Part shown: piece by piece, positions 21,529 to 32,663 of the stretch
Layout: every line of letters begins with the position of its first letter
Numbering within the stretch: position 1 is the stretch's first letter
Assembly (NCBI GenBank): GCA_030295235.1
Contig: AP026152.1
Location: 496,001-560,000, forward strand
DNA length: 64,000 nt
From: Fistulifera solaris
Lineage: Eukaryota; Bacillariophyta; Bacillariophyceae; Naviculales; Stauroneidaceae
Direction of reading: 5' to 3'
Program-made: the position numbers and the translations under genes
Notes under the pieces: generated by a model
Told to the model about the DNA's origin: nothing
Database searches by the model: none
Seen by the model: the letters and a program-made list of their open reading frames with translations, nothing else

Positions 21529-21896
21529 ATGGGATTCTCCTAGTAAGTAATAAAGCAGATATTGCGGAAATTTTGTTGCGAATGACTTCAACTAACACTT
21601 GTCTTATATAAACAACACAGTCTGTTAGATCCACAAAATCGCGAAGTCGGTCAAAACTCGGCATCGCTACGCTCCTTATGTTTACTTTACCGATAATAAC
21701 GTACTATGTCAGTGAGCGCTACTTTGCCGACAAGCAGCATCCCGATAATTGGGCCGCACTTTCGGCCATCATCATGACCAACCTGATTGTAGGAGGATAT
21801 TGTTACGCGGCCTATGTCGAAGATGCCGAGGAAAAAGCCGCGGAAGAGAAGGGTGTACCACCGCGTGTTGGAATATACAAAGAACGCACCGATTGA
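21529..21896 (+). CDS. VMA21-like V-ATPase assembly membrane protein
   Basis: A small two-helix protein of inferred length ~96. Helix 1 is around LGIATLLMFTLPIITYYVSE and helix 2 around ALSAIIMTNLIVGGYCYAAY, the hairpin layout of VMA21, an ER chaperone for the V0 proton ring. Exon 1 is tiny (21529-21542, MGFSY), then intron 21543-21620 (GTAAGT...CAG). After splicing the phase leads into LLDPQNREVGQ. Joining that to KLGIATLL needs one extra A in the A4 run 21653-21656. The typical C-terminal ER-retrieval signal is not obvious (ends KERTD). Family call rests on topology and length, so it is moderate. Confidence 0.6.
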
Positions 21897-22085
21897 CATG
21901 ACAGAAAAACAACAATTTGCGCCATTCTACTACCGCACATATAGATTGGCTTGTCTTACACGAATGGTATTACGTAGAAAACCACCCCACGGGCATCCGC
22001 CATTTCCAGGATTGATACACGACGATTCTGGCGTTTCATTAATACAACTTTATTACTTCTTAAACACAATCTTTTCAATACACAA

Positions 22086-23101
22086 TTACTGCGCCGCCTC
22101 AGGATCATATTGGACCATTCGCATAGTTTTGATGGCCACATAATGTTGCATGCGCTTGTAGCTTCCTTCTTGTACGGCCGATTTGTGGATGCGATCGGCT
22201 ACGGCAAACCCTTGGACGACTTTGGCAAAACAGGGATCGGCCTCGGTGGGATCTTCGTAACTTCCTTGTCCGCCCGGTCCGTGATTGCGCGTATTGTCCT
22301 GCATGCTAATGTAGAAATCGGGTCCACCCGGTCGTCCGGCGTACCCTAATGTGTATTTGACGTGCGGATACTTTTCGGAATACTCTTGAAACAACACACT
22401 CTCCACTCCGCTTTCTTTGAAATGCTTGACCAAGCCCGCATTGGGTGGGGTCAAAAGTTTGGCGCTGGGCCTCCTTGTATGACGTGACCGGCATTGCGAT
22501 GAAACGAGCATCCATCATACAGTCGACGATCGACTTGATCTAAGAACCACAGTACAGTGTGGGGCATGTCTTCTTCGGAAGCGAGCTCGATCGTAATATG
22601 GTCCGTGTCGGGGCCATCTCCGTAAATATTCGAGCTGGGATCGAACGCGACTTCAATGTCCACGTAATGAGGTCCTGCGCCGTACTTGGCCAATAGCCTT
22701 TCTTTGGACCATTTTGCAAATTGTCCTTCATTTTTTGTTTGAATTTGAGTAAATTGTCAATGCGCTTCTGCATCGCCTCGGTCGATGGCGTATTTCCAGC
22801 GACGACCGGCGCTTGGAGCTTTCGTTCCAGGTTTGCCTTTTCTTCCGATAAGGCCATGAGTCTGCTGTTGAGACTCGAAAGTTGGTTCTCTGCCGTAGAA
22901 TCATTGGAAAGATAATAGTACACTCCACCGCCTCCCAAAGCCGCCGAGCCCGCCAAGGCTACCAGCAAAGAAGCGTGGCTCCGGCGGCACTGGAGGTTCC
23001 CCGTCGCTTCTTCTTTTCCGACGACGCAGGGGGAGCGATAAATCTCGGGCAGGAGATTTATTACTGCTGCTACGGTGCTTGAGACGATCGGTTGTTTCCA
23101 T
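22086..23101 (-). CDS. membrane-anchored cyclophilin-type peptidyl-prolyl isomerase
   Basis: Basic N-terminus, one membrane helix (SLLVALAGSAALGGGGVYYY), a coiled-coil stretch (LNSRLMALSEEKANLERKL ... MQKRIDNLLKFKQKMKDNL) and a C-terminal cyclophilin-like domain (MPHTVLWFLDQVDRRLYDG, HVIQGGPAPNF, YAGRPGGPDFYISMQDNT, CFAKVVQGFAVADRI). This is a type II membrane protein. Several canonical active-site residues differ from cyclophilin A, so activity is uncertain. Breaks at ~22703-22705 (AAA run) and 22453-22456 (TTTT run on the coding strand) each need one extra base. Near 22985 one base less links an Arg-rich N-terminus beginning at 23101 to the helix. An alternative in-frame start at 23154 avoids that third change. 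Inferred ~338 residues. Confidence 0.8.
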
Positions 23102-23154
23102 TCTTCTTCAATAATTTCCAGGTAATGAAACAAAAATGACTGTTTTCGCGGCAC

Positions 23155-23754
23155 AAGGCACGAAGACTTTTTTCGTTCACTTCAGATGACGTCGCCTCAA
23201 TAACACTATAGGCCTAAGTGTATGCGACTATTTTCGAGACTGCTTTTCAGTCATGAGTCTATCATAATATTTGAAACAGCTTGCTATGTGACCGCGGTTT
23301 GTTCAATTTGCCAGCTGGTTTAACTACGGAATGAATCCCCATTAAAGTCACCGTCCTGGCACGGGCAACACAAGTTTCGATTATTCATCATTCATTATTC
23401 ATCAATAAGTCTTTCATCTCTCACCTCTCACTTATTATCTCGAGTCCGACAAAAACTCGCAGCGGTAAAGTGCCGAAGAAGGCCGTCTCTCCTTCTACCC
23501 GCCACCAAAACTGCAACCAACCAAAATCTTCCAATCCGCGTCTCGCGTATTGCGACGATGACAATGAAGCGTCCGCAAAGTCGGATCGGATTAGTCAATT
23601 AACAATAACAACAAGAGAAGCAACTACGCAATTCTCTGTTATCGCAATTCATTTGATCGGCCATTTGTGGAGTCTCATAGCCTCGACTAAAACGCAGTCG
23701 AGACGAATCGAATAGACTTAAGCTAGCTGGATATTTTTCCAAGTTCGGAAGATC
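23155..23754. other. spacer between the divergent cyclophilin and NOP58 genes
   Basis: About 600 bases. It contains a short ATTCATCATTCATTATTCATC tract (~23383-23405) and TGACGTC at 23187-23193, close to the cyclophilin start. Otherwise no gene is evident. It probably holds two divergent promoters. Confidence 0.45.
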
Positions 23755-25415
23755 ATGTTGGTTCTATTTGAGACACCTGCAGGCTACTCCTTGTTCAAAG
23801 TAAGTTTTTTTTCAAAGTTGTTAACTAAACGAGCCATAACTAAATTGTTCTTGATAGGTCGCCGATGCCAAAAAGCTGGCGAAGACGGAACCCGATGATA
23901 TCTTTGACACATTCTTCGCCGATGAGAAAAAGGCATCCAAGAATATACAGCTCGTGAGTTTTCAGCCCTTTGAAGACACGGCAGATGCCGTGACAGCAGC
24001 CACTTCCGCCATTGAGGGAAAGGTGAGCAAAACTCTCAAATCTTTCTTGAAAAGAAGCTGAAAAAATCCGCCGAATCGGCCCTCGCTGTAGCGGACAAAA
24101 CGATGGCGGTTTCTCTCAAAGAAAGTTCGGTTACGGAAAAGGGTGACTTGAAAATTGTCAGTGACAAGAAATCGCACGAAATTTTTCGAGGAATTCGTTG
24201 CTACATGGACCAGTTACTTGGCAGTGGGGCAGATGGCAGTGAGGGGGGCATTTCTCCGGACGATATGAAGGCGATGCAATTGGGTTTGTCGCATTCCTTG
24301 TCCCGATACAAGTTGAAATTTTCGGCCGACAAGGTAGATACTATGGTCATACAAGCTGTCGGGTTGTTGGATGAGTTAGACAAGGAAATCAACACGTACG
24401 CTATGCGTGTTAAAGAGTGGTACGGTTGGCACTTTCCTGAATTGCAAGCGCTGGTTCCGGACAACGCTTCTTACAGCCAGCTCGTGTTGGCTTGTGGAAT
24501 GAGAACAAACTTCAAGGATCAAGATCTTTCAAGTATTTTTGGAGGATGAGGCTCAAGAAGCTGCTGTCAAAGAAGCTGCTGAAATATCCATGGGAACAGA
24601 GATTGCCGATCTCGATATTTTGAACATATCGTCACTGGCCAAGCAGGTTCTGAGTCTCACTGAATACAGATCACAACTTTTTGAGTACTTGAAAAACCGC
24701 ATGAACGCGATTGCTCCAAACTTGACAATTCTTGTAGGAGAGTTAGTCGGTGCGCGTCTTATTTCTCACGCCGGTAGCTTGATGAACTTAGCTAAGCAAC
24801 CAGCGTCCACCGTACAAATTTTGGGGGCCGAAAAGGCGCTGTTCCGAGCACTTAAGACAAAGCACGACACACCTAAGTACGGTTTGATCTATCATGCATC
24901 ACTGATTGGCCAAGCCGCTCCGAAGCACAAAGGTAAAATTAGTCGTGTACTTGCGGCCAAGGCCGCACTTGCCATTCGAGTGGACGCTCTGTCGGACGAG
25001 ACCGCTGTCGCAGATACAACCATCGGTTTCGAAGGTCGCGCCAAAGTTGAGGCGCGATTACGACAACTGGATGGCGGAACCTTCGTAACCTCTACTTTGT
25101 CCGCCCAGAAGACTGCCAAGTATGATGCAGTTGCCGCCAAGAGCGCCGCTTCTGGAACATCTTATAATGCCGCCAGTGATATTGCCATGGACATTGGAAA
25201 CACCGAAAAAAGACAAGAAGGAAAAGAAAGACAAGAAACGCAGTCGAGAATCGATGGAATCGGCAGCGACTGAAGATGGTGATAAATCCGCAAAGAAATC
25301 CAAGAAAAGCAAGAAAGGTAAAACGGAAGATTTCGTGAACGGAGACGATGAGGAGAAGAAATCAGCCAAGAAGGCCAAGAAAGAGAAAAAGGAGAAGAGG
25401 AAATCTCAGGAGTGA
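23755..25415 (+). CDS. NOP58: nucleolar protein NOP58, box C/D snoRNP core
   Basis: Core scaffold of box C/D snoRNPs, which guide rRNA 2'-O-methylation in the nucleolus. The start is diagnostic: [15 protein letters not shown], then intron 23800-23857 (GTAAGT...TAG, 58 bp), then [16 protein letters not shown]. The NOP domain follows: [55 protein letters not shown]. The tail is the usual KKE/D and KKSKKSKK repeats, typical of NOP58 rather than NOP56. Three breaks lie in runs: A4 at 24050-24053 (one A short), T5 at 24536-24540 (one T over) and A6 at 25206-25211 (one A over). Corrected length is 533 residues, normal for the family. Confidence 0.95.
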
Positions 25416-25611
25416 ACATTGCCATGTGTTAATACAGACGTTGTAGATCGTGTGGACTCTTATAAATTCGAACTAGCTTATTTGATACGGAATAAGTGTT
25501 TTGTGTTCTTGTCGATTTCGATGCCTAAGCCGAAGATAGAGCGGCAGTAACATTATCTGTTGCTCTTTCATTGGATTGTAGTCATTTTAGGTATCAGATG
25601 TTTAGAAAACC

Positions 25612-26007
25612 TCATTTGTCCCAGAAAAATTTCTTTTTCTTCATTTCCACCTTAGGCTTTGCCTCGGATTGAACGTACGTCGAACCCATGCGCTTCATCA
25701 TAGCCGCGTGCTTCGCTTCGTGTTCTTTCATCATGAGATCCAGATGATTGACGGAAGGATCTTTGTACTTTTGTTTCATGTGAGCCTTGTCCATATTCCC
25801 GGTGCGCCTCGCCTTCAGCAGAGCCTGTTGAGCGGCCCATTGTTCGTCCAAATGCTCTTTACCCGAACCCGACCCGTGCACGGGTGTAAAGTCGAAGAAT
25901 CCCATCGACAGGTGAGTTGCGGGGCGGTGAAGTGCTGGAAGAGGAGAGAATCCCCTCACAAGACCGGCCAGAATCACAAGTTCTGAGAAAACGAGAAGTA
26001 GTTTCAT
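25612..26007 (-). CDS. small plastid-targeted protein, unknown
   Basis: 131 residues. The leader MKLLLVFSELVILAGLVRGF|SPLP is a signal peptide with an ASAF-like site, predicting import into the plastid. The mature part is hydrophilic and rich in Lys, Met and His (LMMKEHEAKHAAMMKRMGS) and ends KKKKFFWDK. A GFFDFTPVHGSGSG segment opens the mature region. I do not recognise a domain. The frame is intact. Confidence 0.65.
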   Translation of the reverse strand: MKLLLVFSELVILAGLVRGFSPLPALHRPATHLSMGFFDFTPVHGSGSGKEHLDEQWAAQQALLKARRTGNMDKAHMKQKYKDPSVNHLDLMMKEHEAKHAAMMKRMGSTYVQSEAKPKVEMKKKKFFWDK

Positions 26008-26329
26008 TTTTTATCTATTCAAATTATGCGAACATAGGTTAATGATAGGAACAGGAATCGAACAAATAGAATAGTTGAGCGCACGACCTCAAACAGAACA
26101 ATGCATTGAAGCATTGAGAACTTCGCTGTCATGAATGTCAACAGGCTCTTGCGACTTTTGTGATCCGCTTTTGTGATTTTGTGATGGGATTTTGTCCGTT
26201 TGTCTGAAATGTCACGGCAAGAGTTTCCGGCCGTCCATCTCCTCGGGACTCAGATTTTTGCAGTCAACAGTAACCTTTTTTCATAATGAATAGTTGTCGG
26301 GCGCACATTGATACGACGGCACATCGATC
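26008..26329. other. intergenic spacer, nothing recognised
   Basis: About 320 bases upstream of the small plastid-protein gene and downstream of the SASA-like gene. There is a short TTTGTGAT/TTTTGTGAT reiteration near 26159-26182. No gene or longer repeat seen. Confidence 0.4.
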
Positions 26330-27627
26330 CTAACCAATACCATGACAAGGAAACATCCCAAAGAGAAAGTCTATGAGATCCTCATTAAGTGATTTCGATT
26401 TCCCCGCCGTTGTTTCGGCGATTCTTTCGTCGTTTTCGCTTTTCTCTTTCGAAGGACCCCACAGTAATGTTTCTAAACGCTGAAAACCAGGCTCGGGCAA
26501 GTTCCCTCGCCGAATGGCATATACGGCATAGGCTAGAGTGCCAATCAATAGGGCGAGCGACAAAAACGCTATTTCTTGATGGGACGATCGATACTTTGTC
26601 GTAATTTCCGCCCGATCCATTTCGTCGCGAGCGATTGTGACTCCGTCCATAATTTGTTCAGCCATGGCAATGGCCATCGCTTGTCCAATTGCCATCATCG
26701 TATCCGCCCGTCCGGAATAGTGCTGATAGGTATCTCGCTCCGCGGCTTCCGGATCCATTTCTTGGACCACGTACGGAGCAGTGGGCACATAAGTCGTAAT
26801 CCGACGCATGCGGGCGAGATTCACCACCGACTTTTGCATTTCCCGAAAATCCAGTTCTTTTTTCATGGCATTGACCGTTCCTTGTCCACCCAGTTCACCC
26901 ACCAAGATAGGTAGCCCCGATTTGATCTTGGTTCTCATGAACGTCAACAGTATGGTCAAATTGTCCTTGTAATTTCGGTTCGCGACGACATCTTCCAAAT
27001 CGGAGTAGCCATGCCACCACACTAGTCCTTTGATATCGTAGCGCGCGTGTTTGTACTCGGGACCAAGGATCGTATCCAGGTGTTTCACTGCGTCTTTGAT
27101 GTTCGATAAGAGCCGAAACCATTGAAAGCCACCGGGTTCTTTGCCCAAGGGCGGCCGAAAATCTTTTGCAAGGTTCTTCCACTCCACGCCGATTTAATCA
27201 ACAACACAGGTTCGTCAAAGAATTCCCCCAAGACGTGACCAAACTCGACTTCGGGGCCGAACAAATTGGCGTGTGCACCAAATCCCTTGACCGTCAAATT
27301 TCCGTGCAGAAACGGTTTCCCTCGTTCGTGATCGTAATAGACAAAGACATCGTCCCGTGATTTCCACGTAACACCGTCGTCTTCCAACCAGTGTCGATAA
27401 CGGTCTTTTGTAGCTTCTTGCGTCGCTAATTCGTGAAGGTGTGGCAACGAAGCGTAACCTTCGACATTGTCGTCACCGGCTAAAATAAACACGTGTACAA
27501 GCGGGCGTTGGAACCAGCTGGCTTCTACTTCTTGAACCAGAAGTCCTATTATTAGACTAGTCGTTAGAAACAACGGTTGCAGTAAACGAATTGTCATTCT
27601 TATAAAACGACGACGAGGGTCCGCCAT
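26330..27627 (-). CDS. SASA/SGNH-fold membrane protein with the catalytic serine replaced
   Basis: Signal peptide or N-terminal anchor, then a domain of the sialate O-acetylesterase/DUF303 (SASA) SGNH family: VHVFILAGDDNVEGYASLPH, LLIKSAWSG, GLVWWHGYSDLED. A second membrane helix lies near the C-terminus (FLSLALLIGTLAYAVYAI). In the family the first block reads AGQSNMEG with the nucleophilic Ser. Here it is AGDDNVEG, and the second block QGESD is HGYSD. The nucleophile is therefore absent and hydrolase activity is doubtful. One base is missing near 27173, where an extra C gives GRTLAKDFRPP; the spanning sequence on both sides is clearly one domain. Start at 27627 (MADPRRRF). Inferred 432 residues. 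Confidence 0.8.
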
Positions 27628-28810
27628 GGTCGTTTTTGCCAAAATGTGTGTGCGATATGTTTGAGTGACTTTTTTTGGGCGGAAAATGACCCCTGACGGA
27701 AATCCAGTAAGTCCCGTCGGAACACGGAAGATCAATTCAATTGTGTATGATAGAGTCCGAAAACGGCACTTCACAAACATCCAACATGATTGCTCCTGCT
27801 GTTGCAATATATTCCATTCACAACAAACGCCAGCAATGGAACTTGTATTGCAGCCTTCATTTTATAATTTTATAACTGACATCCAGTCGTGGCTACCTAG
27901 AACCTACACGTTTGCACTATAGTAAATTTTAAACAAAACGAATGGCAAGGATTTTAGACGACAACAATGAAGAGGAGAGCTGCAAATTAGATTTCAAAAA
28001 ACAAAGAGTCGTGTTTAAGTCACATCAGTCAACAAGCTCATGATCCAAAGGGAATGTAGGCTGCAGTCGGGGTCGAGCAATTTGGACTCATGACTGAAAT
28101 AATGCAGTCGTGAATACCGTAAAGTTACACTTTGTACCTATACAAAAAATGCAAACTAAATTTACAGGAATGGTTATCGAGAGAGAACTGCTAGACTAGA
28201 GGGTTTAAAGTTAATGATAACGTGATTTAAAAATGACAGAGTCATCTAAACAAGCAAGGAGGCTTCATAGACACTCATGATATGAAAAATCTTGCTTTCA
28301 TGGCTGAAATATTGTTTTCGTAACATTAAACCATTTCGCTACAATTGGGGCTATAGTAAAGTAGACGGCTAAGCTTTTCCCGCACCGCTCGCGTGAAAAC
28401 ATCACGTGCCCACATTAAAAACATTCTCTGGAAACATTCTCTGGACACGTGAAAACCCACACCACGCTCACACCTCCACATTTTCTGGACAAACGAAACT
28501 GAACGAAAGGCGCCTCGAAAAACAAAAGGACATCATGCATTGCTCTGATATGTGGATAATTACCAGGTAAGCTGTCTAGGTGCATTGCAAATATTGCTGA
28601 AGGTGATACAAGAATTATACTGTTTCGTGCTGACGATAAGTTGGAGGGAAGCATGTCAAGAGCGTTCTAAGAAATCCACCGGTGCCTGCGATCGTTGTTA
28701 AAAACAATCTAAATTACAGCTGTGACATGAAATACGTGTAATGTGATGTAAATGAGCGATCTCAAAACCACTTTTCAAGTCTCTGACATGTTTCAAAGCC
28801 GCAATCAAAA
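27628..28810. other. 1.2-kb gene-free stretch with a dispersed-repeat fragment
   Basis: Spacer between the divergent SASA-like and NAA50 genes. I find no conserved ORF. Around 28088-28140 it carries TGACTGAAAT.ATGCAGTCGTG followed by CCGTAAA and ACACTTTG, closely matching the core of the 220-bp tandem repeat at 46.6-47.1 kb. A short direct duplication of ACATTCTCTGGA lies near 28419-28443. Confidence 0.6.
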
Positions 28811-29408
28811 ATGACTCGACTAGATGTCGAATTCGGGTCCATCACAGCCGACAATATCGAGCACGTAAGTCGATCATTAAGACAATCATTGTTTCATTGA
28901 TGAAGGTCCCTTCTCCCGGAGTTGCCGAAAACATTTCACTCACTTTGCCTGAAACGCACAGTTGCGTAGAATAAACGGGGCATCGTTTCCAATAGTGTAC
29001 AATCAGGCCTACTACAAGGACTTGTTAGATCAAGACGACGCCTCGCAACTCAACCAGTTTGCTTTTTATAAAGGTCAAATTGTGGGAGCCATTTGTGCGG
29101 TTTTGCAAGACATTGCTGCAGGAGATCAACACGTTTACATCCGGACCCTGGCTGTACTTGCCGCGTACCGTGGACGAGGGATTGGGAGTCAGTTGATGGA
29201 GAGATTACTGCACTATTGCGAGCAACGACCTTCGGTGATGGAAGTCTCGTTGCATGTTCAGATTTCGAATGACGATGCTATCGATTTTTACACAAACAAA
29301 TTTCAATTCACGAAAGGAGAACTGGTAGAAAACTATTACCGGCGCGTCGATCCGCCGCATTGCTATCGTTTGTATCGAGTCATTCGCAAGGGTGATTCGA
29401 ACGCTTGA
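28811..29408 (+). CDS. NAA50: N-alpha-acetyltransferase 50, GNAT fold
   Basis: A 166-residue GNAT acetyltransferase that matches NAA50/San, the accessory catalytic subunit of NatA, which acetylates nascent N-termini and supports sister-chromatid cohesion. Exon 1 (28811-28864) encodes MTRLDVEFGSITADNIEH; intron 28865-28961 (GTAAGT...CAG, 97 bp); exon 2 begins LRRINGASFPIVYNQAYYKD. Acetyl-CoA motif A is seen in LAAYRGRGIGSQLMERLL, and the NAA50 hallmarks are LHVQISNDDAIDFY and ENYYRRVDPPHCYRL. The spliced frame is intact. The substrate-binding Phe-Pro and Tyr positions of NAA50 are present. Confidence 0.93.
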
Positions 29409-29477
29409 CGCGAAGCTTGAACATAAATGAAGGTTCTCTGCTAAATAACAAATGTTTAGACTACATGAATTCTCTTC

Positions 29478-30838
29478 TTATGACTTTTCTTTCGCAAAGG
29501 TTCGCAAGCGCTGCAAACTCAACGCAAACTCTTCCTCGGTGGCTGCAGTAAACACGCAGCGAAAAAAAGCCGGGCTGTTCATTCTTCATGCTTAATCCCG
29601 GCGTCAGAAGAAGACCATACGTATGCACCAGCTCCAAATAAAGCTTCCGTTCCTGTTCACTGGGAGTCAAATGACTGTCGCTCGGTAAATAGCGTGACAA
29701 GTCGATCCAAACAAAAAAGTCCCGCGGTCGGTGTCAAATACGGTATACGGAATTCATCCAACACTGCGGTCAATTGTGCACTGCGTTGCGCTAAACGACT
29801 GTGATTCATACGTCGAAAGGCGTGGACCCACGATTCACCTCCTTCCATTTCGTGTTCCAAGATCATCTTGGTCCACAATTGCGTCGTGGACGAAATGCAA
29901 CACAAATCGTTCAACTTTTGTAGGGGCAACACAATTTCTTCATTTTCCGTATACGCGGCCCCGACCCGCAGCCCCGATAACGCAAAATCTTTGCTCAAGG
30001 CGTACACCCAATGCACGTAGGGACCCAAACCTTGGTCGTGGCGATCGGCCAATTGCAATGCCGACACAAAGGTCTCTCCATAGACCGATCCGGCATAAAT
30101 TTCGTCACTAATGAGATGAATCTGTCGTTCCCGACACCATTGAATGCATTCTTGAACGACCGAGGGTGGATAACAAATGCCCAGTGGATTGTGCGGATGA
30201 CTCAGTAAGAGTATTTTGGGAGTACTTTGCTGTTGAAGGCATCGTTCGTAGGCGGCATTGAGTGCGGCCGTGTTGGGAAAGTAGATTTGTGCGTCGTTCT
30301 GCTGTTTGGTTGGATGATAGGCGTGTGTCGTCACGGGTTCGACTCGCAATCCCGCCCGTGCGACGAGATCAAATTCAAAGGCGGCATAATACGGTGTTGG
30401 TAGGAGGACGGATTCACCCGCCTCGGCCAAAGTAAAGCAGAGATTTTCCAAGACGGCATTGCAACCGGCTCCCAAAACGAGATTTTCTCGTTTCAACCGC
30501 AGTGGCTGTAATTGGAGCAAATCTTCAATGTACGTAGCCATCGTGTCAATAAAGTCGGCCCGGCCCTGTGTCGGCTGATAGTAAATGGCATTTGCCGGAA
30601 TGGAGACCGGTCGATTCAGAGCCGGCACCAACCAATCTTCCAACAGGAGAGATTCGGCAACTCCCAATTGTAAAGCTCCTTGAGGATGTTCGGGACTGTA
30701 TCGAACAACCGATCGCGCATCGGCGAGATAGGAAGGCAACAAACGGACGGCATCTCGTCCGCGTGCGGAACTGAGCGACGACGCGAGTCGTTTTGTGGCG
30801 GTGACAAATGAAGGATTGCGGCTCGCGGGTGTTGCCAT
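29478..30838 (-). CDS. PLP-dependent class I/II aminotransferase, ACC-synthase-like
   Basis: Fold-type I PLP enzyme of inferred length 452. Motifs: LGAGCNAVLENLCFTLAEAG (cofactor phosphate site), LLLSHPHNPLGICYP, HLISDEIYAGSVYG (Asp-Tyr pair) and ALSKDFALSGLRVGA with the Schiff-base Lys. The Lys motif and overall spacing resemble 1-aminocyclopropane-1-carboxylate synthase and related alanine/aromatic aminotransferases. Substrate is not assignable, and ethylene synthesis should not be assumed. Two run-length breaks near the C-terminus, A6 at 29713-29718 and A7 at 29562-29568 on the plus strand, each one base too long. Correcting both gives AGLFVWIDLSRYLP and FFRCVFTAATEEEF, the expected C-terminal domain. 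Confidence 0.87.
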
Positions 30839-31245
30839 TCTTGAATATCTAGTTTATATTAGAATGAAGATGGTTTTCAAGACAAAGATGATAAGCAATG
30901 GTCCGATTTTGTTATCTAACTGCAACACTGCATAGAGATTGGAGGGAGTTTATTATTATTTTGTGTTTGTTTTCTGTGGACGAAAACATGCCGATACGAG
31001 TCACTATACGACGTCAGTATGTATCGCTTATAATGTACCTCTTGTACGTTTCTTTCTTTTCTTTCAGCTTCAACAAAAGCATCAACATAAAACGCATCAT
31101 CAACATGATGTTGTAATCATCTTTCAATTAAACTGGTTCAACACAAATCCCTACTATCTTGTAAAAGCAGATCGCACTCACACGTTGTAGCTGAAATCAT
31201 ATCCGTTGCCTTGAAGCCTCCGAACTTAAAATAAATATCATAAAG
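30839..31245. other. divergent promoter spacer
   Basis: About 400 AT-rich bases between the divergent aminotransferase and DUF1995 genes. Short ORFs rich in Ser/Phe/Tyr here look like translated AT-rich DNA. No repeat or clear motif. Confidence 0.4.
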
Positions 31246-32262
31246 ATGCGCACCTTCCCTCTATTCGGCTGCATCGCGATCAGCATGGCATTCCTGCCGT
31301 CACGCCTGCTGGCATTCCAGCTGATAACACAGCAACATTGCTCTAGATCTAGTACACATCACAGTATGATTGCGAATTTATTCAGTACCGACAACAACAA
31401 GAATTTGCCGTCATTGCCGAAAGACGTAAAAGAAGCCGTCAGCAAATGCCGCGAGGCGACCCAAGAAGCCTTGAAGAACCGCATCAGTCGGATGGATATC
31501 GAATTTCCCGTTGGAACCAAATTCAATGTCGAAAAATCTGCCACCAAGAGCAAAGGACCACCGTCGTTACAAGACTTTCAACGATCCGATCGGGAATTGG
31601 CGCGATTGTTTGTCGATATGTTTCAACCGGTCGGAGGAGATCGGATTGCCGTCATTTTCAAAGACGATGATCAGGCGAAGCAAGCCAAGAACCTCTGGAA
31701 AGGGGATGCTTCGGCGGCTTCGCGTATCTTGGCATTAAATCGCGGCAAGAAACAAAGAACAGCCAAAAAGTCCTTGGGATTTGCCAACAAATTGGCCGCC
31801 GAACTCGAGGAAGAAAAATCCTCGGGACCGTTTTCCTTGCCGGAGAATATTGAAGTCGCTCTGTTTGTTAGTCCGGGACCGAAAGAACTTGTCGTCGTGG
31901 AAAAATATGCGATCAAGTCGGTGATGGCACCTTGGTTGTTCTGCTCAACACACGATTGGCATCTATTTCCAATTTCGGATCGACGGCCGCCACGAAACTG
32001 TTTACGCAAACATTTGAGTCGGTCTTTCATTTAGCGGCAGCGCCTCAAGATGCCGCGCCGAATTGTCTGTTGCACCGAGCCTACCCGAAGGACTGGGTGC
32101 TGGCGAGGAAAACCCGCCGTCGGTCCACCAAAATCCATGGGACGATGGTCGCAACGACCCACCCTGGAAGAATGTGCGTCGACGTTTCAGTCGCTGCAGC
32201 TATCCGACGTGGAACGAGGGGTGGAAAATGTTGTGGAGAATGTGGCCAGTTGGCTGAAATAG
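31246..32262 (+). CDS. DUF1995 plastid protein
   Basis: Inferred 338 residues. The leader MRTFPLFGCIAISMAFLPSR ... LLAF|QLI is a signal plus ASAF-like plastid leader. The body matches DUF1995, a domain of chloroplast and cyanobacterial proteins: PKDVKEAVSKCREATQEAL at the start, RMDIEFPVG, GDRIAVIFKDDDQAKQA in the middle, TLVVLLNTRLASISNFGS and LHRAYPKDWVLARK at the end. Family function is poorly known; some members associate with adenylate kinase or plastid assembly. Breaks near 31914 (one A short) and in the A4 run 32109-32112 (one A over). Without these corrections the C-terminal third splits into three frames. Confidence 0.85.
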
Positions 32263-32663
32263 ACAAAGGAAATCACGACGTTCTTCAAGAGTCAACTAAA
32301 AGGATGCGTGGACAGTTGGAGGGTGCGCGGGCCGTCAACGCTAAAGTAACCAACAGCTGGTATCTCTTAATCGTTTGTACTAAAGTCTCTCTAGAGATAA
32401 CATCTAATGATAATAAGCGACTACGTATATTAAGTAACGATACTAGCCTGAGCATGATGATTTATAAATGGTACAATACACGACCATATACCACATTCCA
32501 TCATCCAACCAAAGGAACACAGCTGATCCCGAAAACCGGCTTACACAGCGTAGAACAAAGACACAGATCTACACACCGGCACACATCTCGGTAACCAACA
32601 CCTTCAATTGTTTCAAGAAAGACACAGATAGATGGCCAGGTAGACTCACATCACATCAAATAC
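32263..32663. other. intergenic spacer, convergent
   Basis: About 400 bases between the convergent 3' ends of the DUF1995 gene and the first modular secreted protein. It is AT-rich and probably holds two 3' UTRs. Nothing else recognised. Confidence 0.4.

Noticed and set aside
30898-31190. Two small ORFs in the spacer before the DUF1995 gene
   Set aside because: AT-rich Phe/Ser/Tyr peptides without homology features; overlapping each other in different frames.
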